Origin: PALSA-1006 sp964532405
Lineage (GTDB): Bacteria; Pseudomonadota; Gammaproteobacteria; Burkholderiales; Gallionellaceae
Length of the DNA: 53,894 nt
NCBI GenBank assembly: GCA_964532405.1
Contig: CAZHIC010000017.1
Location: 1-53,894, forward strand
Direction: 5' to 3'
Shown: positions 49,609 to 53,894 of the stretch, one piece after another
Numbering within the stretch: the stretch's first letter is position 1
Layout of the letters: every line of letters starts with the position of its first letter
Made by a program: the position numbers and the translations under genes
Notes under the pieces: model-generated
Database searches by the model: none
The model's input: the letters and a program-made list of their open reading frames with translations, nothing else
Told to the model about the DNA's origin: nothing

Positions 49609-50399
49609 TGCGCAAGACACTTACTACTTTACAGAGCATGCGCGACAAGGGCGAGAAGATCGCCGTGCTGACTTGCTACGACGCCAGTTTTGCCGCGCTG
49701 CTGGAAAACAACGGCGTGGATGTATTGCTCGTCGGCGATTCGCTGGGCATGGTGTTGCAGGGGCGCGAATCCACGCTGGCCGTCACGCTGGAGGCGATGG
49801 CCTATCACACGTCCTGCGTGGCCAGCGGCGCGGCACAAGCGTTCATCATGGCCGATATGCCGTTCGGCACTTCCCAAGTCAGTCCGCGCGAGACCTTTGC
49901 CCATGCCGCACAATTGATGGCGGCGGGCGCGCACATGGTCAAGCTCGAAGGCGGCGAGGCGATGGCCGAGACCATTGCCTTCCTGACTGAACGCGGCATT
50001 CCTGTATGTGCGCATATCGGTTTGACGCCGCAATCGGTGCATCAGATGGGCGGTTATCGCGTGCAAGGCAAGAGCGAGCACGATGCGCAACGCTTGTTGC
50101 GCGATGCGCAGGTTGTCGCTCAAGCGGGAGCAGGCATGGTGCTGCTTGAGGCTGTACCTGCGGCATTGGCGACACAGATTACGGCAGCGCTGCGTGTCCC
50201 CACCATCGGTATCGGCGCGGGCGCGGGCTGTTCCGGTCAAGTGCTGGTGCTGCACGACATGCTCGACATTTATCCCGGCAAGAAGGCGCGCTTCGTGAAG
50301 AATTACATGCAGGGTGCGACGTCCATCGCCGACGCTGTGGCGAACTATGCGCGCGAAGTGAAATTAGGCGCGTTTCCATCCAAGGAACACAGCTTCTGA
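49608..50399 (+). CDS. panB: 3-methyl-2-oxobutanoate hydroxymethyltransferase
   Basis: PanB adds a hydroxymethyl group from methylene-THF to ketoisovalerate, the first committed step to pantothenate. The 263-residue TIM-barrel enzyme has IAVLTCYDASFAALLE, LLVGDSLGMVLQGRESTL, ADMPFGTSQVS, VKLEGGEAMAETIAFL, VCAHIGLTPQSVHQMGGYRV and IGIGAGAGCSGQVLVLHDML. ATG 49608 overlaps the kinase stop (TGATG); the GTG at 49605 is also in frame. panC begins within the panB stop. Confidence 0.97.
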   Translation: MRKTLTTLQSMRDKGEKIAVLTCYDASFAALLENNGVDVLLVGDSLGMVLQGRESTLAVTLEAMAYHTSCVASGAAQAFIMADMPFGTSQVSPRETFAHAAQLMAAGAHMVKLEGGEAMAETIAFLTERGIPVCAHIGLTPQSVHQMGGYRVQGKSEHDAQRLLRDAQVVAQAGAGMVLLEAVPAALATQITAALRVPTIGIGAGAGCSGQVLVLHDMLDIYPGKKARFVKNYMQGATSIADAVANYAREVKLGAFPSKEHSF

Positions 50400-51226
50400 T
50401 GCAGCAGATATTCAATATTGCCGGGCTGCGCGCACGTTTGAGCCAAGCCGCTAGCGTTGCCTTTGTACCGACTATGGGCAATCTGCACGAAGGCCATATC
50501 GACTTGGTGCGTCAGGCTCGAGCGCATGCCGACTGCGTGGTGGTGAGTATTTTTGTCAACCCCTTGCAGTTCGGCCCATCCGAAGATTTCGACAAATACC
50601 CGCGCACGCTGGATGCCGATTGCGCCAAGCTGGACGGGCTGGCGGATGTGGTGTTCTCACCGGCGGTGAACGAGATGTATCCGCAGAAGCAGACTGTGTT
50701 TGTCGAGCCACCGCCGATCGCCGATGAATTATGCGGTGCGGCGCGTCCGGGACACTTTCGCGGCATGGCGACGGTGGTGCTGAAGTTGCTGAACATCGTG
50801 CAACCGCAAGTGGCGCTGTTTGGCAAGAAGGATTTTCAGCAGTTGCATATCATTCGTCAGATGGTGGGTCAGATGAATCTGCCGATACGCATCGTCGGCG
50901 GGGAGACGGTGCGCGCTGCGGACGGTCTCGCGCTGAGTTCGCGCAACCAATATCTGACCGCGACGGAACGCGCCGAAGCAACTTTCTTGCAGCTAACGCT
51001 GTCGAACGTCCGCCAAAGTATTTTGGGCGGAGCGAAGGATTATGTAAAAGTGGAAGCCGCTGCGGTGGCCGCGCTTGGCAAGCGCGGATGGCAGGTGGAG
51101 TATGTGTCGGTGCGCAATCGGGAAGCGTTGATTCAACCCGGTGTCGCAGATCGCAAGCTGGTGGTGTTGGCGGCGGCACGCTTGGGGGCGACACGGCTGA
51201 TCGATAATTTGGAAATCGATATTTAG
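50399..51226 (+). CDS. panC: Pantothenate synthetase
   Basis: PanC joins pantoate and beta-alanine with ATP. The 275-residue enzyme has VAFVPTMGNLHEGHIDLVRQ with the HIGH-like HEGH, VSIFVNPLQFGPSEDFDKYPRTL, FVEPPPIADELCGAARPGHFRG and FGKKDFQQLHIIRQMV. The KMSKS-like loop is ADGLALSSRNQYL. The start ATG shares a base with the panB stop, so panB and panC are coupled; panD follows separately after a promoter-like region. Confidence 0.97.
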   Translation: MQQIFNIAGLRARLSQAASVAFVPTMGNLHEGHIDLVRQARAHADCVVVSIFVNPLQFGPSEDFDKYPRTLDADCAKLDGLADVVFSPAVNEMYPQKQTVFVEPPPIADELCGAARPGHFRGMATVVLKLLNIVQPQVALFGKKDFQQLHIIRQMVGQMNLPIRIVGGETVRAADGLALSSRNQYLTATERAEATFLQLTLSNVRQSILGGAKDYVKVEAAAVAALGKRGWQVEYVSVRNREALIQPGVADRKLVVLAAARLGATRLIDNLEIDI

Positions 51227-51233
51227 CGGCAGC

Positions 51234-51261
51234 TTGTCTTTACGGGCAGGCGACTTATAAT
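51234..51261 (+). promoter_or_regulatory. Probable promoter of panD
   Basis: TTGTCT (51234-51239) and a perfect TATAAT (51256-51261) are 16 bases apart, in the 92-base gap between panC and panD. GGAGG is just ahead of the panD ATG. The -35 is weak. Confidence 0.6.
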
Positions 51262-51318
51262 GCGCGCCCGCATCATCAAGGCCTGACGTCAGAGGGCTGG
51301 AATCATTGGAGGTAGGCT

Positions 51319-51699
51319 ATGCAACGAACCATGCTACAAGCGAAATTGCACCGCGTGCGCGTGACGCAATCGGAGCTGCATTACGAGGGTTCGTGTGCCA
51401 TCGACGATGATTTGCTGGACGCTTCCGGTATCAGGGAATATCAGCAAATCGATATCTATAACGTCACCAACGGCGAGCGTTTCACCACTTACGCCATCCG
51501 TGCGCAACGCGGTTCCCGCACTATCTCGGTGAACGGGGCGGCGGCGCATAAAGCCAATCCCGGCGACATTCTGATCATCGCGGCTTATTCCAGCTACTCC
51601 GAGCTGGAATTGCATGAGTTTCATCCGCGTCTGGTCTATGTGGACGAGCATAACCGTATCATCGCCCAACGCGATCAGATTCCGGTGCAAGCAGCTTAA
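51319..51699 (+). CDS. panD: Aspartate 1-decarboxylase proenzyme
   Basis: PanD makes beta-alanine from aspartate for PanC. The 126-residue proenzyme cuts itself between Gly24 and Ser25 (HYEGSCAIDDDLL) to make the pyruvoyl cofactor. RTMLQAKLHRVRVTQSELHY, ERFTTYAIRAQRGSRTISVNGAAAH and GDILIIAAYSSY are conserved. The start at 51319 puts the processing site at the same position as in E. coli. It has its own promoter-like sequence. Confidence 0.97.
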   Translation: MQRTMLQAKLHRVRVTQSELHYEGSCAIDDDLLDASGIREYQQIDIYNVTNGERFTTYAIRAQRGSRTISVNGAAAHKANPGDILIIAAYSSYSELELHEFHPRLVYVDEHNRIIAQRDQIPVQAA

Positions 51700-51770
51700 T
51701 TTTCCTTGTTTTTTCTCCCGTGCGGAGAGGTAGAATGCATCCTAGTTTAATAAGCTAAAGCGGGTGTTCT

Positions 51771-53810
51771 ATGATTTCTGCGGTCATGAAAAGAATAACG
51801 TCAGGACGTGGCATGAGGGTGGTCTCTCTGCTGCTCGCTTTTGCGTCTATTTTTGCGGTAACACTGCTTTATTACACGCAGAATCCCTTCCTTGAGGCGT
51901 TTGAGGCCAAGACCTACGATCTGCGCTTTAAAGCGATGCGGGGTGCGCTTGCGCCTAACCCGGACATCGCAATCATTGCGATAGACGACAAGAGCGTGGC
52001 TGAGCTGGGGCGCTTTCCCTGGACTCGCACCGAATATGCGCGGCTGATCAAGAGGCTGTCTGACGCCGGGGCAAAGGTGGTTTTGTTCGATGCTTTTTTT
52101 CCGGAACACGAGAATGCCAAGGCGGATCAGGCTTTTGCCGCAGCAGCCAAGCAAGCGGGTAATGTGGTACTGGCAACATCGTTCGATTTCGATCCCGCAT
52201 TTAATATTACCGGACGTATCGGTTCCATTCCTGAGATCGAGCGTGTCGTCAACGGGGTCGGACACATCAACTTCCTTCCCGAAAATGATGGCGTGAATCG
52301 GCGCAGTCTGTTGCTCATCGAGGATGCCGGAAAATTCACTCCTTCGTTGGGCTTGATGGGGGCGATGGCTGCGCTGGGAGAAAAAGAATTTGTTCCGGGG
52401 GCTTACGATGTCGCATTAGGCGAGCGGCATATTCCGGTGAGCGGCGATTATGCCATGTGGATCAACTTTACCGGCCCGCCGGGCATCTATCCGCGTTTCT
52501 CTTTTGCCGATGTGGCCAAAGGCCGCGTCGATCCTGCGTTGCTGAAGAACAAGATTTTATTTGTGGGGGCGACAGCGCTGGGTATATACGATATGCGCGT
52601 GACCCCTTTTCACGGAAATACTCCCGGGGTTGAAGTTCACGCAACTATTGCCGATAACATCATCAGCGGCCGCTACATCCGTCAAACCGGGCTGGAAGCT
52701 GTCATCGATATTTTATTTATCGTGTTGTTGGGAGCGATTGCGTATTTTCTGACCACGCGTTTGCGTCTGTATGTCGCGTTACCCGTGACGCTGGCGTTTA
52801 TTGCGGGCTATGTTCTGCTCAGTTACGAGTTTTTCTTGCAGGGACATTGGATCAGTATGGTCTATCCGCCTATCGCCGCTTTCACGGCGCTTATGGTGGG
52901 CGGGAGTTTCCGCTTTTTGGTGCTGGAGCGCAGTGCCCGGAAAATGCGCGCGATGTTTTCGAGTTATTTGTCGGACAAGTTGGTCGCGCGTCTGGAAAAA
53001 GATCCGGAAGCAGCCAAGTTGGGCGGGGACACCAAAGAGGTGACGGTGTTGTTTACCGACATCAGAGGTTTTACTTCGTATAGCGAAGGCCATACGCCGC
53101 AGGAAGTGGTGGCGAGATTGAACGAATATCTGGGGGAAATGGTACGTGTGGTGGAGCGATTCGACGGCACCGTGGATAAATTCATAGGCGACGGCATCAT
53201 GGTGTATTGGGGCGCACCGCTTGCCCAGCCCGACCATGCGGAGCTTGCGCTCTCGTGTATCCGCGCGATGAACGAGAAGATGAATGAGTTGCGTGCCAGA
53301 TGGAAAAGCGAGGGCGTCGAGCCGTTTTTCATTCGCGGCGGATTGCAGTCCGGTGATGTGGTCGCGGGGAATATCGGGTTTACCGGCAAGAAAATGGAAT
53401 ACACCGTCATCGGCGATACGGTGAATCAGGCAGCAAGATTGGAAAGCACGGCGAAATATTATGGAGTGAGCTTTTTGGTGGGTGAGGTCACTTATGAGAA
53501 GACTTCTGCGCTTTGCCGCTATCGGGAATTGGACAGGATACGCGTGGTCGGCAAGCAGATGCCGGTGCGGATATATGAACCGGTCGGTTTTTCGACCGGC
53601 ATGGATGAGGCGATGGTCGGGCAGTTTAATGCCGCGCTGGTGCTTTATCGCGAGAGAAAGTGGCGCGAGGCTGCCGAGCGCTTTACAGAAATTAGCCAAC
53701 AACTGCCCGAGGATAAACCTTGTAAAATATACATGGAGCGTTGCGAATATTTTGCCGCTAATCCCCCGGCAGACGATTGGGACGGCGTGTTTAATCGGGA
53801 TGAGAAATGA
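51771..53810 (+). CDS. CHASE2-domain class III adenylate/guanylate cyclase
   Basis: This 679-residue membrane protein has a first helix (VVSLLLAFASIFAVTLLYYT) and a periplasmic CHASE2 sensor (about 45-300; PDIAIIAIDDKSVAELGRFPW). Three helices follow (about 305-385), then a catalytic domain (about 415-600). VLFTDIRGFTSYSEGH and FIGDGIMVYWGAP give the two metal aspartates, and VDKFIGD holds the base-selecting lysine. MEYTVIGDTVNQAARLES completes the site; the lysine/threonine pair favours ATP. The last 60 residues are TPR-like (LVLYRERKWREAAERFTEI). ATG 51786 and 51813 are alternative starts. It overlaps the next gene by four bases. Confidence 0.92.
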   Translation: MISAVMKRITSGRGMRVVSLLLAFASIFAVTLLYYTQNPFLEAFEAKTYDLRFKAMRGALAPNPDIAIIAIDDKSVAELGRFPWTRTEYARLIKRLSDAGAKVVLFDAFFPEHENAKADQAFAAAAKQAGNVVLATSFDFDPAFNITGRIGSIPEIERVVNGVGHINFLPENDGVNRRSLLLIEDAGKFTPSLGLMGAMAALGEKEFVPGAYDVALGERHIPVSGDYAMWINFTGPPGIYPRFSFADVAKGRVDPALLKNKILFVGATALGIYDMRVTPFHGNTPGVEVHATIADNIISGRYIRQTGLEAVIDILFIVLLGAIAYFLTTRLRLYVALPVTLAFIAGYVLLSYEFFLQGHWISMVYPPIAAFTALMVGGSFRFLVLERSARKMRAMFSSYLSDKLVARLEKDPEAAKLGGDTKEVTVLFTDIRGFTSYSEGHTPQEVVARLNEYLGEMVRVVERFDGTVDKFIGDGIMVYWGAPLAQPDHAELALSCIRAMNEKMNELRARWKSEGVEPFFIRGGLQSGDVVAGNIGFTGKKMEYTVIGDTVNQAARLESTAKYYGVSFLVGEVTYEKTSALCRYRELDRIRVVGKQMPVRIYEPVGFSTGMDEAMVGQFNAALVLYRERKWREAAERFTEISQQLPEDKPCKIYMERCEYFAANPPADDWDGVFNRDEK

Positions 53811-53894
53811 TTCTGGTCGAGCAGGTGAAATCGCAAATTCCTAAGCCGGACGAGCCGGAACCAAACAGGGTTTCACGCGGAGGCGCGGAGACGC
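53807..53894 (+). CDS. Start of an unidentified gene (partial)
   Basis: The ATG at 53807 lies in the cyclase stop (ATGA) and opens a frame MILVEQVKSQIPKPDEPEP that runs off the window. The last 25 bases, TTTCACGCGGAGGCGCGGAG and onward, look like a dispersed CGCGGAG-type repeat, so the coding part may be very short or already disturbed. Family not recognised. Confidence 0.35.
   Translation, partial: MILVEQVKSQIPKPDEPEPNRVSRGGAET

Overview
The window looks like a chromosomal segment of a betaproteobacterium, probably from the Nitrosomonadales (Gallionellaceae-like). This is an inference from gene order: rplM-rpsI-argC-DUF6776-bactofilin-erpA, then anmK/M23 peptidase and tyrS, and later purM-purN-DUF3108, hda-HAD phosphatase-pcnB-folK-dNK-panB-panC-panD. 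No rRNA, tRNA or CRISPR array was seen.

Layout. 0-4.8 kb: surface-polysaccharide genes (GT4 glycosyltransferase, NodB-type deacetylase) translationally linked to an AlbA/Schlafen-type regulator. Next come a decayed UPF0175/DUF3368 toxin-antitoxin (TA) locus, a small inverted-repeat element and an intact RelE-like TA pair. 4.9-12.1 kb: an LPP20/DUF4384-type exported protein, a YgjP-like metalloprotein, an OsmC protein, a YdcF protein, a likely ornithine-lipid pair (OlsB-like and OlsA-like) and an EAL-CBS-GGDEF protein. 12.2-19.8 kb: conserved housekeeping block. 19.9-23.2 kb: accessory insert with an AAA/DUF4143 ATPase, mqsA, an interrupted mqsR and an IS200-type element, bracketed by two copies of a composite repeat. 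23.2-25.6 kb: type IV pilin with a sigma-54 promoter, followed by a membrane/TPR protein resembling GT-C glycosyltransferases. 25.6-33.5 kb: two DUF1640 paralogues, a BepA-like protease, a rhodanese/TusA pair, cytochrome b561, a diguanylate cyclase, a TIGR03862-type flavoprotein and a double-kinase protein. 33.5-40.7 kb: napAB with nsrR and a nitric-oxide cluster (RIC-type hemerythrin, DUF2249, hemerythrins, NnrS, SirB2). 40.9-53.9 kb: rsmB, purine, Hda, pcnB, folate and pantothenate genes, and a CHASE2 adenylate cyclase.

The most notable signal is the spread of REP-like palindromic repeats. Several sit between genes. One, 116 bp long, sits exactly between codons 81 and 82 of mqsR, shifts the frame and leaves the correct C-terminal tail (through codon 98) stranded out of frame. 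Three others lie in frame inside unrelated proteins: the pilin-linked membrane protein, the flavoprotein and the linker of the double kinase, adding low-complexity peptide segments. A second theme is the compact nitrate/NO unit, in which napAB is joined to nsrR and NO-handling genes but has no napC, napD, napGH or napF beside it.
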